Source: Nostoc linckia FACHB-104 (GTDB taxonomy: Bacteria > Cyanobacteriota > Cyanobacteriia > Cyanobacteriales > Nostocaceae). From it: a stretch of DNA of 64,000 bases. The notes beneath the pieces are model-generated. The model was not told where the DNA came from. It made no database searches and worked only from the letters and a program-made list of their open reading frames with translations. The position numbers and the translations under genes were made by a program. Every line of letters starts with the position of its first letter. Position 1 is the first letter of the stretch. The stretch covers positions 62,001 to 126,000 of the forward strand of contig NZ_JACJQJ010000007.1 of NCBI RefSeq assembly GCF_014696615.1, given 5' to 3'. Below are positions 54,339 to 63,571 of this stretch, piece by piece.

Positions 54339-55247
54339 ATGAGAGAAAAACTTGAGGCTTTAACACATAATCTGTCTCGTACCATCGTTGGTAAAACTGA
54401 AGCAATACGTTTGGTACTAGTCGCACTCCTAGGCGGTGGTCATGCTTTATTAGAAGATGTTCCTGGTGTTGGTAAGACCCTGCTAGCTAAATCATTAGCG
54501 CGATCGGTTGATGGTAAGTTTCAAAGGCTACAATGTACTCCCGATTTATTACCTACCGATATCACTGGTACAAATATTTGGAACCCAAAAAGCGGCGAAT
54601 TTAGCTTTCTGCCTGGGCCTATATTTGCCAATGTATTGCTAACTGACGAAATCAACCGCGCTACACCCCGGACTCAGTCAGCTTTGCTAGAAGTGATGGA
54701 AGAACAGCAGGTAACAGTTGATGGTGTTTCTCGTGCTGTTCCCACACCTTTCTTTGTGATTGCGACTCAGAACCCGGTGGAATATCAAGGGACTTTTCCT
54801 CTCCCAGAAGCGCAGATGGATAGGTTTATGCTGTCTTTGAGTTTGGGTTATCCTTCAGAAACAGAAGAACTCCAGATGTTGCAAAACCTCACAGATGGTA
54901 TTAAGGTAGCTGATTTGCAGCCTTGTATCACGTTGCCAGAAATAGCTCAATTACGCCAACTCTGCTCTCAGGTCAGAGTAGAAGCGCCTTTACAACAATA
55001 CATTCTGGACTTGGTGAGGGCGACAAGACAGGATGAAGAAATTTCTCTCGGTGTTAGCCCTCGCGGTACAGTGGCTTTACAAAAAGCTACCCAAGCCCTC
55101 GCTTTTATTTTAGGACGTGATTACGCCATTCCCGATGATGTGAAATTTCTCGTGCCTCACGTTCTTTGCCATCGTCTCATCCCCAGGGGAGGACGTAGCG
55201 CCAGAACAGTTGTTGAGCGATTGTTGCGCTCTATTAATATTCCCTGA
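54339..55247 (+). CDS. MoxR-family AAA+ ATPase
   Basis: 302 residues. MoxR motifs: Walker A 'EDVPGVGKTLLAKSLA', 'LLPTDITGTNIWNPKSGEFSFLPGPIFANVLLTDEINRA' with Walker B, 'TQSALLEVMEEQQVTVDG' and sensor 'FFVIATQNPVEYQGTFPLPEAQMDRFM'. MoxR ATPases chaperone assembly of metal- or vWA-containing complexes, usually beside DUF58 and vWA genes; none is adjacent here. It is distantly related to GvpN in the gas vesicle cluster. Confidence 0.94.
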   Translation: MREKLEALTHNLSRTIVGKTEAIRLVLVALLGGGHALLEDVPGVGKTLLAKSLARSVDGKFQRLQCTPDLLPTDITGTNIWNPKSGEFSFLPGPIFANVLLTDEINRATPRTQSALLEVMEEQQVTVDGVSRAVPTPFFVIATQNPVEYQGTFPLPEAQMDRFMLSLSLGYPSETEELQMLQNLTDGIKVADLQPCITLPEIAQLRQLCSQVRVEAPLQQYILDLVRATRQDEEISLGVSPRGTVALQKATQALAFILGRDYAIPDDVKFLVPHVLCHRLIPRGGRSARTVVERLLRSINIP

Positions 55248-55325
55248 TGAGGAAGTGGGGAAGACAAGGGGACAAGGAGACATGGGGATATTATTATTAC
55301 CCATTTCCCATTCCCCTAAAAAACT

Positions 55326-55679
55326 TTAGCCAAAGGTTGAGCCATTCCAACCCCACATTGCACCTTTAGCATCTGCAAATTCTATATAAATCCGATTTTT
55401 TGATACGCCTAAAATTTGGTTAATCTGCTGACAGAAATCCTGACTCATCGTCGCAGTTTGGTCAGGTTTCATAGTGCCGATACTTTTAATTTCAATGTAA
55501 CAAACTGGGTCTGTTGTACCAGCAAAGGTCATAGGTACATCCGGCTCAAAAGCAGTCATAACATAAGATTCCGGTTTGCCTAAATGCTTGGCTAACTTAG
55601 CAGATAGGCTTTTCAGCAAGCTTTCAATTTCAGTTCTTTCAGGCGCAGCAACAGAAGTTTGTACTTTAATTAATGGCAT
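55326..55679 (-). CDS. tautomerase / MIF-family protein
   Basis: 117 residues from ATG 55679, which places the catalytic Pro right after Met (MPLIKVQTS). 'NRIYIEFADAKGAMWGWNGSTFG' is the family end. The fold is that of macrophage migration inhibitory factor with phenylpyruvate/dopachrome tautomerase activity. Biological role in cyanobacteria is unknown. The frame opens 5 codons upstream, but that would bury the active Pro. Confidence 0.92.
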   Translation of the reverse strand: MPLIKVQTSVAAPERTEIESLLKSLSAKLAKHLGKPESYVMTAFEPDVPMTFAGTTDPVCYIEIKSIGTMKPDQTATMSQDFCQQINQILGVSKNRIYIEFADAKGAMWGWNGSTFG

Positions 55680-55727
55680 AGTCAAAAATTCCAAATTGAA
55701 AATTAGTCAAAGCTCAAAGAGACGGAG

Positions 55728-55747
55728 AGACGCGATTCATCGCGTCT
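55728..55747. repeat. 20-bp palindromic repeat, copy 2
   Basis: AGACGCGATTCATCGCGTCT, one centre base different from the copy at 21542, and again followed by GTACAAGAG. Confidence 0.8.
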
Positions 55748-55883
55748 GTACAAGAGTCAAAAAAAGTTGGCAATTTCCAGATTAATTTTACCGAAGCGTA
55801 GGGAAGGAAGATAAGGCGGATGAGGAGGATGAGGGAGATATTCCATTACCAATGCCCAATGCCCCATGCCCCATGCCCAATAG

Positions 55884-56693
55884 CTATTGATGCGACGAGC
55901 GAAATATATGATTATGTTCAGGATGATATAGACGCGATCGCGCTGTTGCTTGTAAGAGTGCTGGACTAATTACATACAGTGTGGTACGAATCAACTGTTC
56001 TTTCTGAGTACAGTCAGCCATTTCAGTGAGGGGAACAACCCGAATTTTCTCATCTGGCCAGCCGATGCGAAAGCAAATCGCTACTGGGGTGTCGGCTGGA
56101 TAGTGTTCTAATAGTTTGGCTTGGGCTGTTTCTACATGGCGCGCACTCAAATATAAGCAAAGACTAGCTTGATGTGCTGCTAGGGTTGCTAGTTCTTCGG
56201 TGGCGGGTACTTCTGTACGTCCACTAATGCGCGTCAAAATGATAGTTTGCACTAAGTTGGGAACAGTTAATTCTACTTGCAGTTTGGCGGCTGCGGCTTG
56301 AAAGGCGCTGACACCTGGGATGACTTCAAAGGGGATTTCTGCTGCTTTTAACTGCTGCATTTGCTCTTGAGTAGCGCTGTAGAGGCTGGGATCGCCAGAA
56401 TGGAGACGAACGACAGATTTGTGCGATCGCACTCTTTCTATCATCAGCGGTACAATCTCTTCTAAAGTTTTACTGGCAGTGCGAATAATTTCTGCCTCTG
56501 GGCGACAAAGATTTAAAATTTCTTCAGGCACTAAAGAATCGGCAAATAAAATTACATCTGCCATAGCTAGCAGTTTTTGTGCTTTAACCGTTAATAAATC
56601 AGGATCTCCGGGGCCTGCCCCCACAATGTAAACCTTTGGTTCTACAGGGTATAACAATTTTTTGTCACATAATTCTTCTGTATATTCACTCAT
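55884..56693 (-). CDS. cobM: precorrin-4 C11-methyltransferase
   Basis: 269 residues. SAM-dependent tetrapyrrole methylase: 'VYIVGAGPGDPDLLTVKAQKLL', 'LFADSLVPEEIL', 'RLHSGDPSLYSATQEQMQQL', 'EVIPGVSAFQAAAA' and 'TIILTRISGRTEVP', the last typical of CobM/CbiF. It methylates C-11 of the corrin ring in cobalamin synthesis. No other cob gene is adjacent. Confidence 0.95.
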   Translation of the reverse strand: MSEYTEELCDKKLLYPVEPKVYIVGAGPGDPDLLTVKAQKLLAMADVILFADSLVPEEILNLCRPEAEIIRTASKTLEEIVPLMIERVRSHKSVVRLHSGDPSLYSATQEQMQQLKAAEIPFEVIPGVSAFQAAAAKLQVELTVPNLVQTIILTRISGRTEVPATEELATLAAHQASLCLYLSARHVETAQAKLLEHYPADTPVAICFRIGWPDEKIRVVPLTEMADCTQKEQLIRTTLYVISPALLQATARSRLYHPEHNHIFRSSHQ

Positions 56694-56802
56694 TGCAGCA
56701 CAAAAAATAATTTATTAAAAAAAATTTTGGTAATTTTTCCGTGTCTTTCCGGATAACCTCTATTTCCCTAGTAGAGAGTAATGGTAGATGCACCCTGGTT
56801 AA

Positions 56803-56832
56803 GCCCTGGAGATACTCTCTGGGGCATTTTTT
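56803..56832 (+). terminator. intrinsic terminator of an orphan plus-strand transcript
   Basis: A 9-bp stem (56803-56811 with 56817-56825, two G-T pairs) and 5-base loop, followed by ATTTTTTATTTTT on the plus strand. Both flanking genes are on the minus strand. A second hairpin CTCTA/TAGAG (about 56757-56775) lies upstream, so a small RNA is possible. Confidence 0.6.
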
Positions 56833-56889
56833 ATTTTTGGGTAAATGATATTTCTCCCCTGCTCCCTCATCCCCCCAATCCCCAGTCCC

Positions 56890-57765
56890 TCACCTTTCTA
56901 TCGCTCCATTACCCTTCGGAGTGGAAATAACATCTGGTAAAGGGCGTTTAGCTATGTAAAGCCAAGCTAATCCAGCTAATCCTAAAATAATTCCGATTAA
57001 GCTCACAACTTGAGCCATTCTGAGGGGCCCTAGCATTAGGCTATCAGTACGAAAACCTTCTATCCATAAGCGTCCCAGGCTGTAGGCTGCTAAGTAAGTC
57101 AGAAATAGCGTACCTATCTTGAGACGTGGTTTACCTTGCAAACTACGTAAAAACAGCGTAATCAACAGGGCAAATACCATTAAATCCCAGAGAGATTCGT
57201 AGAGAAAAGTAGGATGAAAATACTCAAAATTAACTAACTCGGGCGGACGGCGATCGAGTGGAATATATAATTTCCAAGGTAAATTGGTAGGATCCCCAAA
57301 AGCTTCTGAGTTAAAGAAATTACCCCAACGTCCGATCGCTTGCCCTAAAATCAGCGAAGGTGCTACTAAATCTGCTAGTTGCCAAAAAGAAACCTGCTTG
57401 AGTTTGGCAAAAATTAGCGCAGCTACCAGTCCACCTAAAATTGCTCCATGAATTGCAATTCCCCCTTGCCAAATCGCAATTATGCGGTCTGGGTGCTGGG
57501 CATACTCTGGCCATTGAAATAAAACGTAATATAGTCGGGCGGCAGGAATTGCGCCAATTACCAGCCAAATTGACAAATCGCTAAGTAAGTCTGGGTTAAC
57601 GTTACGGCGCTTGGCCAAATACTGAGAAAGGCTGACTCCTATTAAAACTGCTGTGGCGATTAATAAGCCATACCAACGGATTGTGATTGGCCCTATTCTC
57701 CACAGAATCGGGCCGGGAGAAGTAAATTGAAATGCCAAAGGCAAAGTGGAAATATCCAGCGCCAT
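56890..57765 (-). CDS. lgt: prolipoprotein diacylglyceryl transferase
   Basis: 291 residues, seven membrane helices. Signature '[18 protein letters not shown]' and '[12 protein letters not shown]', plus '[12 protein letters not shown]' and '[11 protein letters not shown]'. Lgt attaches diacylglycerol to the lipobox cysteine of prelipoproteins at the plasma membrane. The putative lipoprotein at 61935 would be a client. Confidence 0.97.
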   Translation of the reverse strand: MALDISTLPLAFQFTSPGPILWRIGPITIRWYGLLIATAVLIGVSLSQYLAKRRNVNPDLLSDLSIWLVIGAIPAARLYYVLFQWPEYAQHPDRIIAIWQGGIAIHGAILGGLVAALIFAKLKQVSFWQLADLVAPSLILGQAIGRWGNFFNSEAFGDPTNLPWKLYIPLDRRPPELVNFEYFHPTFLYESLWDLMVFALLITLFLRSLQGKPRLKIGTLFLTYLAAYSLGRLWIEGFRTDSLMLGPLRMAQVVSLIGIILGLAGLAWLYIAKRPLPDVISTPKGNGAIER

Positions 57766-57952
57766 GCAAAAGTACCTAAATAACTTAATTATTAATTAGC
57801 ATTAGCAGCTCCCAATCATAGGACAAGAACCTTAAGGCTAGGAGTATATAAACAATTAGAGCAGGTTTTGTTTTGTGGGGATTGGGTAATGGGGACTGGG
57901 CAACTAGGGAATAGGAGGGCAAGAGAAATAAATGGCTTTTGACTTTTGATTC

Positions 57953-57984
57953 TTGTACAGACGCGATTAATCGCGTCTGTACAA
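57953..57984. repeat. 32-bp perfect palindrome, copy 3 of the family
   Basis: The 20-bp palindrome core AGACGCGATTAATCGCGTCT is extended by TTGTAC on the left and GTACAA on the right, giving perfect 32-bp symmetry. It lies between lgt and the Tab2 gene. Confidence 0.85.
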
Positions 57985-58079
57985 CTTTTGTTTTAACTTC
58001 TTGATGTCTGTTGCTGCCCCAAGACTCGTATGATCAGAATATCAGGAACATAATAACAGCCAGATTTTTACCGGAAAAC

Positions 58080-58943
58080 ATGGGCAGTATTTGGGAAATT
58101 GATTTTTACTCCCGTCCAATTTTGGACGACAATCAGAAAAAAGTTTGGGAAGTATTAGTTTGCGAAAGTCCCTTAGATGTCCGCGCAAAAACAGATTCTC
58201 TGTTTCGTTATGCTAAGTACTGTCCCAGTACGCAGGTAAATTCGGGTTGGTTGCGGACGGCGTTGCAAGAGGCTATTGCCGAAGCTGGAGAAGCACCAAT
58301 GAAAATCCGCTTTTTCCGCCGCCAAATGAATAATATGATTACCAAAGCCTGCGAGGATGTAAGTATTCCAGCTCAAGCTAGCCGTCGGACTTTGATGCTT
58401 AACCAATGGCTAAAACAGCGAATCGAGGAGGTGTATCCTAACGAACCAGGCTATCAAGGGGGAACTAATCCCTCGGTGCGTTTGGAAAGTCCTTTACCCC
58501 AACGGTTACCTGATGCATTGGAAGGTAAGCAATGGGTATTTGTGTCTTTAGAAGCTGCTGATTTAATGGAGATGCCAGATTGGGACATTGGTTTTGGTGA
58601 AGCTTTTCCTCTAGAGTTAGCGCAAGTATCACCTCAAACCCGTATTCCTGGGATTTTGATTTTCTCGCCCAGGGCCTTGCCGATCGCAGGCTGGATGTCT
58701 GGTTTAGATTTAGCTTATTTAAGATTTGACACGAGTGTCGGCACAAGATTACTGTTAGAAACTGGTGTGACAGAAAGCTGGATTTTGGCTAACATCAAAA
58801 ATCCTCAAACATTGGCAGAAGCCAAAGGATTTGAAGAAGCCAAGCAAAAAGCCAATGGAGTGCATTTTATCGGTGTACAGTCAGATCCTCAAGCACAATC
58901 TTTTGCCGGATTTTGGCTGTTGCAAGAGGTCAATCTGCCGTAA
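58080..58943 (+). CDS. Tab2/Atab2-family RNA-binding protein
   Basis: 287 residues from ATG 58080 (MGSIWEIDFYSRPIL, the conserved family start; the frame opens at TTG 58011). Tab2 in Chlamydomonas and ATAB2 in Arabidopsis bind the psaB mRNA leader and activate photosystem I translation. Family segments include 'VWEVLVCESP', 'FFRRQMNNMITKACED', 'RRTLMLNQWLKQR' and 'FAGFWLLQEVNLP'. The cyanobacterial role is likely related but inferred. Confidence 0.9.
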   Translation: MGSIWEIDFYSRPILDDNQKKVWEVLVCESPLDVRAKTDSLFRYAKYCPSTQVNSGWLRTALQEAIAEAGEAPMKIRFFRRQMNNMITKACEDVSIPAQASRRTLMLNQWLKQRIEEVYPNEPGYQGGTNPSVRLESPLPQRLPDALEGKQWVFVSLEAADLMEMPDWDIGFGEAFPLELAQVSPQTRIPGILIFSPRALPIAGWMSGLDLAYLRFDTSVGTRLLLETGVTESWILANIKNPQTLAEAKGFEEAKQKANGVHFIGVQSDPQAQSFAGFWLLQEVNLP

Positions 58944-59236
58944 ATTAATGGCATATTCATGAGGGGAATCGGTATGAGGATCAAAGGAAAAAGCCATAAG
59001 ACTTTTGACGAATGATTATTAATCACCGAGCTAATCATCAATGAATCACCCAAAAGGGCAACGGCTGATACATATCGATGATTTGGGATAATGATCTGCG
59101 CGGCAGTAGCTTCTCCCTGGGCGCTAGCCTCTCCCTTTGGGAGTAGTGGAGACGTTAGGCAATAAGTCTGGCGACCGAATGCACTGCCTTATCCATCCGC
59201 GGTTCAAAATCCACAATCCATAATTTACCAAGGGTC

Positions 59237-60550
59237 ATGGGTTCTGAAAATTTGTCACAAGATACGCTAGCAGAACATCTGCTGGAACTAGCGATTAAGT
59301 CTGGAGCAGAAGCAGCTGAAGTGTATCAGTCGCGATCGCTTTCTCGACCAGTGTTTTTTGAGGCTAATCGCCTAAAGCAACTCGAAACTAGTCAATCTGA
59401 AGGGACAGCGTTGCGGCTATGGCGCAATGGCCGTCCGGGGCTGACTGTGGCTTACGGCACTGTGGAACCGCAAGCGATGGTGGAACGCTCTCTAGCGTTG
59501 AGTAAACTCAATCAACCAGAACCAGTAGAGTTAGGACGCAACTTTAAGCCATCTTACCCGGACTTAGGGAAAAGCGTGCCTATTGAGGTTTTGGTTAACT
59601 GGGGTAAAGAAGCGATCGCCTTGATTCGAGATGCATATCCCGATGTACTTTGCCATAGTGACTGGGAATGTGATGTGGAAAATACTAGACTTGTCAACAC
59701 CGAAGGTCTAGATTGCTACTATACAGACACAACACTTAGCTGTTATATGTCGGCTGAATGGGTCAGAGGCGACGATTTTTTAAGTGTTTCCGACGGACAA
59801 ACCCAACGTGATGAACTCGACCCGGAGAAACTCGCTTACCAAATTTTACAAAGGTTAATGTGGGCAAGAGAAAATGTCTCACCCCCTAGTGGTCGCGTAC
59901 CTGTTTTATTTACCTCGAAAGCTGCTGATATGCTTTGGGGTACAGTACAAGCTGCATTAAACGGCAAACGCGTGCTTGAAAAAGCTTCTCCTTGGGCAGA
60001 TCGTTTAGGCAAACCAGTCATTGCACCCAGTCTCACCCTCTATCAAGAACCGCAAGCTGGGCCTTACAGTTGTCCTTTTGATGATGAAGGCTGCCCTACC
60101 AATACGATTGTCTTTATTCAAAATGGAATCCTACAGCATTTTTATAGCGATCGCACTACTGCACGACAATTAGGTATGAGTAGTACAGGTAATGGTTTTC
60201 GCCCTAGTTTAGGTAGCTATCCTACCCCTGGATTATTTAATTTCTTAGTTCAGCCCAGTTCTCTATCCCTACAAGATTTGATTCAACAAGTAGATGATGG
60301 TTTGATTGTTGATCAAATGCTGGGTGGTGGTGGCAGTATTTCTGGCGATTTTTCCATCAATATAGAATTGGGCTACCGCGTGCAAAATGGGGAAGTAATT
60401 GGGCGTGTTAAAGATACAATGGTTGCCGGCAATATCTACACAGCCTTGAGACAATTAGTAACCCTAGGTGGTGATGCTGATTGGAACGGCTCATGTTATA
60501 CACCCTCACTCATAGTTGACGGACTATCAACTACAGGTAGGAATAATTAA
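59237..60550 (+). CDS. TldD/PmbA-family protein (PmbA-like)
   Basis: 437 residues. Start 'LLELAIKSGAEAAEVYQSRS', 'PVFFEANRLKQLETSQSEG', 'GRVPVLFTSKAADMLWG', 'DDEGCPTNTIVFIQNGILQHFYSDRTTARQLG' and 'GGGGSISGDFSINIELGYRVQNGEV' match PmbA/TldE. The TldD zinc motif HExxxH is absent, as expected for the PmbA subunit, which pairs with TldD in a heterodimeric peptidase. tldD is not adjacent. Confidence 0.9.
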   Translation: MGSENLSQDTLAEHLLELAIKSGAEAAEVYQSRSLSRPVFFEANRLKQLETSQSEGTALRLWRNGRPGLTVAYGTVEPQAMVERSLALSKLNQPEPVELGRNFKPSYPDLGKSVPIEVLVNWGKEAIALIRDAYPDVLCHSDWECDVENTRLVNTEGLDCYYTDTTLSCYMSAEWVRGDDFLSVSDGQTQRDELDPEKLAYQILQRLMWARENVSPPSGRVPVLFTSKAADMLWGTVQAALNGKRVLEKASPWADRLGKPVIAPSLTLYQEPQAGPYSCPFDDEGCPTNTIVFIQNGILQHFYSDRTTARQLGMSSTGNGFRPSLGSYPTPGLFNFLVQPSSLSLQDLIQQVDDGLIVDQMLGGGGSISGDFSINIELGYRVQNGEVIGRVKDTMVAGNIYTALRQLVTLGGDADWNGSCYTPSLIVDGLSTTGRNN

Positions 60551-60753
60551 AAATTCTCCTAAATATTTTTGAGTATTTGTAGGATGCGTTAGGCGGAAAG
60601 CTGTAACGCATCTCTATTTGAATAACTATAGTGTGTTATGTCAAGCTTGGTTAATTGTTGACGCTCTAGGGCATTTAGTTTTTCCTATTACCAATTACCA
60701 ATTACCCATTACCAGCCTACACTACAGTATAAATGTTTCAGCGAACATAAAAT

Positions 60754-61344
60754 TTATTTTTTGTTATTCTCTTGAGCAGCTTTCTTACCTGCTGAAACAA
60801 ACTGTACCAAAAGATATCCGCTCAGGTCTAACAATTGATCTAATAAACTGCCTATCACACCAATATAAATGATTGCCTGAATAATATAATTGATGTTGCC
60901 AGCTTTATAAGCATCCCAAGCCAGTGAGCCTAAACCCTTGGTGCCTACCAACATTTCTACCGCAATAACTGTAAACCATGCGACCCAAATGCTAACTTTT
61001 AAAGCATGAAATGTATGGAAAATAGCGGCACGGAAGTGATTATACTGCCTGTAAAAATGTCGCATCCCAATAGCAGTATTCACAATCATTGTCCACAGGG
61101 TAGCAGTGAAAATTATTATTGCGGTTGCAGCTTCACTTTCTTGAAAGATAATGAGCGCAATAGGTAGCAATGCTATAGGAGGGACACTATGGGGTATCTG
61201 AAATATCCGCCTGCATATCTGATAAATGGTGCCATTGATACCAATTAAGTAGCCTATGAAACCACCTAAAATAGCGGCTGGAATATAGCCTACAAATAAT
61301 CTTTGTAGGCTAGATAAAACATCTAAAAATATATTGTGTTCCAT
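60754..61344 (-). CDS. short ABC transporter permease (nitrate/taurine type)
   Basis: 196 residues with about five membrane helices and a BPD_transp_1 core ('RLFVGYIPAAILGGFIGYLIG', 'PIALLPIALIIF'). An 'EAA'-loop-like region near 'AAIFHTFHALKVS' and 'GLGSLAWDAYKAGNINYIIQAIIYIGVIG' are seen. NrtB/SsuC-type permeases are usually 250-280 residues; the first helix region is missing here. No ATPase or binding protein gene is adjacent, so it is an orphan or shortened permease. Confidence 0.7.
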   Translation of the reverse strand: MEHNIFLDVLSSLQRLFVGYIPAAILGGFIGYLIGINGTIYQICRRIFQIPHSVPPIALLPIALIIFQESEAATAIIIFTATLWTMIVNTAIGMRHFYRQYNHFRAAIFHTFHALKVSIWVAWFTVIAVEMLVGTKGLGSLAWDAYKAGNINYIIQAIIYIGVIGSLLDQLLDLSGYLLVQFVSAGKKAAQENNKK

Positions 61345-61934
61345 GCCTCAGCGATCATTTGGCAAGTCTAGGGAATACTGCGGCAATTGCAAAAAATATT
61401 GAATATACGAAAATGGAAAGATGTGAAATGATGATGAATTTTATTATAACAAAAACTGCAAGCAAAGTTAATAAATTAAATACAATTTAAATGATTGATG
61501 TTTTAGTATTAAATGTACCAAATTTAAGCAGTGAGTTATGGATAAAAGCTAATTTATGACGCAAATTTATGCATTAACAGCACCGTAACACACCCTACAA
61601 AATTTGATTTTTACTAAAAAATTTAATGTTTACTTTATACCTAACCTAAGAGAGGGTTGAAAAAAAGAATGCGAAAAATATTGAATCTAAAGCGCAAAGC
61701 TTGTTGACGCTACAAATGATTGATCGTTGAACTACATTACTGCGATCGCCTCTGTCTTGTACTATCCCATTAGGTAGAAGCTAAATTATATCCTAATAAC
61801 TTAATCTAAACATATTCAGGTAATACTACCTTTTTTTCTCCAGCTAAAAGGTGCGGCATGAGATGTTCATAAGTCTCAAATGCTAAATACTTTCATGGCT
61901 AAATAAACTCAATATTAACCATATCAATAGTCAA
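61345..61934. other. spacer without recognised feature
   Basis: 590 bp, AT-rich, divergent between the permease and lipoprotein genes. A few weak short repeats only. Confidence 0.4.
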
Positions 61935-62552
61935 ATGCATAAACAAAATTACAGTTTCAGCAAGATACAAAGTCATGGTAATCTGGTCAGTAGAAATTCA
62001 TGGCTGAGTAAAGCAACACTTTTCACACTGCTAGTAACTGGGATTACGGCTTGTGCTACTGAGCCCAAGCAACCTGATGTTGTTGTTGTTCCTACACCAC
62101 AAGCAACGGTTACCGTCACCGCTACACCACAAGTAACAACTACTGTTGTTGTCACTCCTACTCCACAAACAACCACTATTGTTCAGACAGAACCAATCAC
62201 AGACGTACTAGTAATTACCAACGCTAATAAACAGACACTTGTAAATAGACCTGTACAGTTTACAAATGTGAATGTTCAAAGTGTAGTGGGCGATCGCACT
62301 TTCTGGGTTGGTTCCAGTAATACTCAACGAGTATTTGTGGTTTTGGCTCCCAATCTAGATGCGGGAACTGCTGAAAATAAAGTTGTTGTGAAACCAGGAC
62401 AAACCATAGATTTAGCAGGTTTGCTCAAACCAGTACCCAGTGTAAAACAAGCACAGCAGCAGTGGAAGGGTTTAACGGCTACTGAAGCTCAAGGATTAAG
62501 AAACCAAGTAATTTATCTAGAAGCGAATCAAATTAGGTTTAAGCCCAGCTAA
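61935..62552 (+). CDS. putative lipoprotein with Thr/Pro/Val-rich linker
   Basis: 205 residues. Signal sequence with a lipobox-like 'VTGITAC' (Cys at about 40) suggests lipidation. A low-complexity segment (about 50-85, TPQ/TVT units) forms a linker, then a small beta-rich domain ('DVLVITNANKQTLVNRPVQFTNVNVQSVVGDRTFWVG') with a hydrophobic end. I do not recognise a named family; the fold may be OB-like. Confidence 0.65.
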   Translation: MHKQNYSFSKIQSHGNLVSRNSWLSKATLFTLLVTGITACATEPKQPDVVVVPTPQATVTVTATPQVTTTVVVTPTPQTTTIVQTEPITDVLVITNANKQTLVNRPVQFTNVNVQSVVGDRTFWVGSSNTQRVFVVLAPNLDAGTAENKVVVKPGQTIDLAGLLKPVPSVKQAQQQWKGLTATEAQGLRNQVIYLEANQIRFKPS

Positions 62553-62848
62553 TAATTTAGATATGTCAAAAGTGCTGTGAGGTAAATTTTTAAGGGATGC
62601 AAGACTTTGCACCCCCTAATACCAATTCACAAGAATTCTGATACATATAAATTTTTGGTAGGGGTTTAACTGCTAAACCCTTACAAGCGTTGATGATGCG
62701 TTACGGACTTCGTAACGCATCCTAAAAATATTGGTTTAGGGACTTCCAGATCCAGAAAATAAATTATCCAATTTACTCAGATCATATTTTTATTTCTCTC
62801 CTGACCCCTTGCCTACACAAAAGTGGGAGATTTGTTGCTATAAATTGC

Positions 62849-63424
62849 TTATTTCCCCATCTGACGTTTCAATTTTTCCAACTCATCTTGAGTTTCCCAG
62901 CGGCGAAACTTTTCTTCTAAGTCATCAAAACTACTGGAATAACTACTAGTTGAATTTGACCAACCATTAGTTTCTAAACGCTGTTGGGATTGTGCTTTAG
63001 CGCGTACTGTCTGTGCTTCGGTTGCCTTAGCTTGTACTTCTTGCCTTCGCACCTGTATTTTTTGTAATAGTTCCTTAGATTGGTTAATGCGTTCTTTTAA
63101 CCCTTGCATATGTCCCCAGCGCTGGTTACCTTCGCGCAATAAAGCGGCTTCTCTCTCTTGCGCCGCCGCCGCTAAATCTTCTCTACCAGCAGATTTCGCC
63201 TTTTGCACACGGATATGCCAACGCTGGATTTCTTGAGCAGTAGCTAAAATTTCCTCTTGCGATCGCTTCTCTTGTAATTGTAAATCTGCAACTAGCTTTA
63301 AAGTATCTTCTTCTTGCTCGCGTAACTGTTCTAACAGCGCTTCTAATTCCAAATGAGGATTATTACGCAAGAATTCTTCTAAACGGTTTTCCAGAAACCG
63401 ACTTAAATCATCAAATAAGCCCAC
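62849..63424 (-). CDS. TIGR04376-family coiled-coil protein
   Basis: 191 residues from GTG 63424, which has GGAG 8 bases upstream; the frame has GTG and TTG codons further out but no ATG. 'GLFDDLSRFLENRLEEFLRNNPHLELEALLEQLREQE' is the TIGR04376 start. Residues about 25-150 are a long coiled coil, then a Ser-rich stretch and 'DDLEEKFRRWETQDELEKLKRQMGK'. It is cyanobacteria-specific and of unknown function. Confidence 0.88.
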   Translation of the reverse strand: MGLFDDLSRFLENRLEEFLRNNPHLELEALLEQLREQEEDTLKLVADLQLQEKRSQEEILATAQEIQRWHIRVQKAKSAGREDLAAAAQEREAALLREGNQRWGHMQGLKERINQSKELLQKIQVRRQEVQAKATEAQTVRAKAQSQQRLETNGWSNSTSSYSSSFDDLEEKFRRWETQDELEKLKRQMGK

Positions 63425-63571
63425 GGCCAACACTCCAGAGTCAGGTGTGTGACTTTATTGTAGTAATTATTCACGTAGAGGGAAAGGAAATGAGTGCCGA
63501 GTGCTGAGTTACCTGATGTTGTGTCAATATTGGTGAGCGATCGCGGGTGTTTTCACGCTATAAAAAGAATA

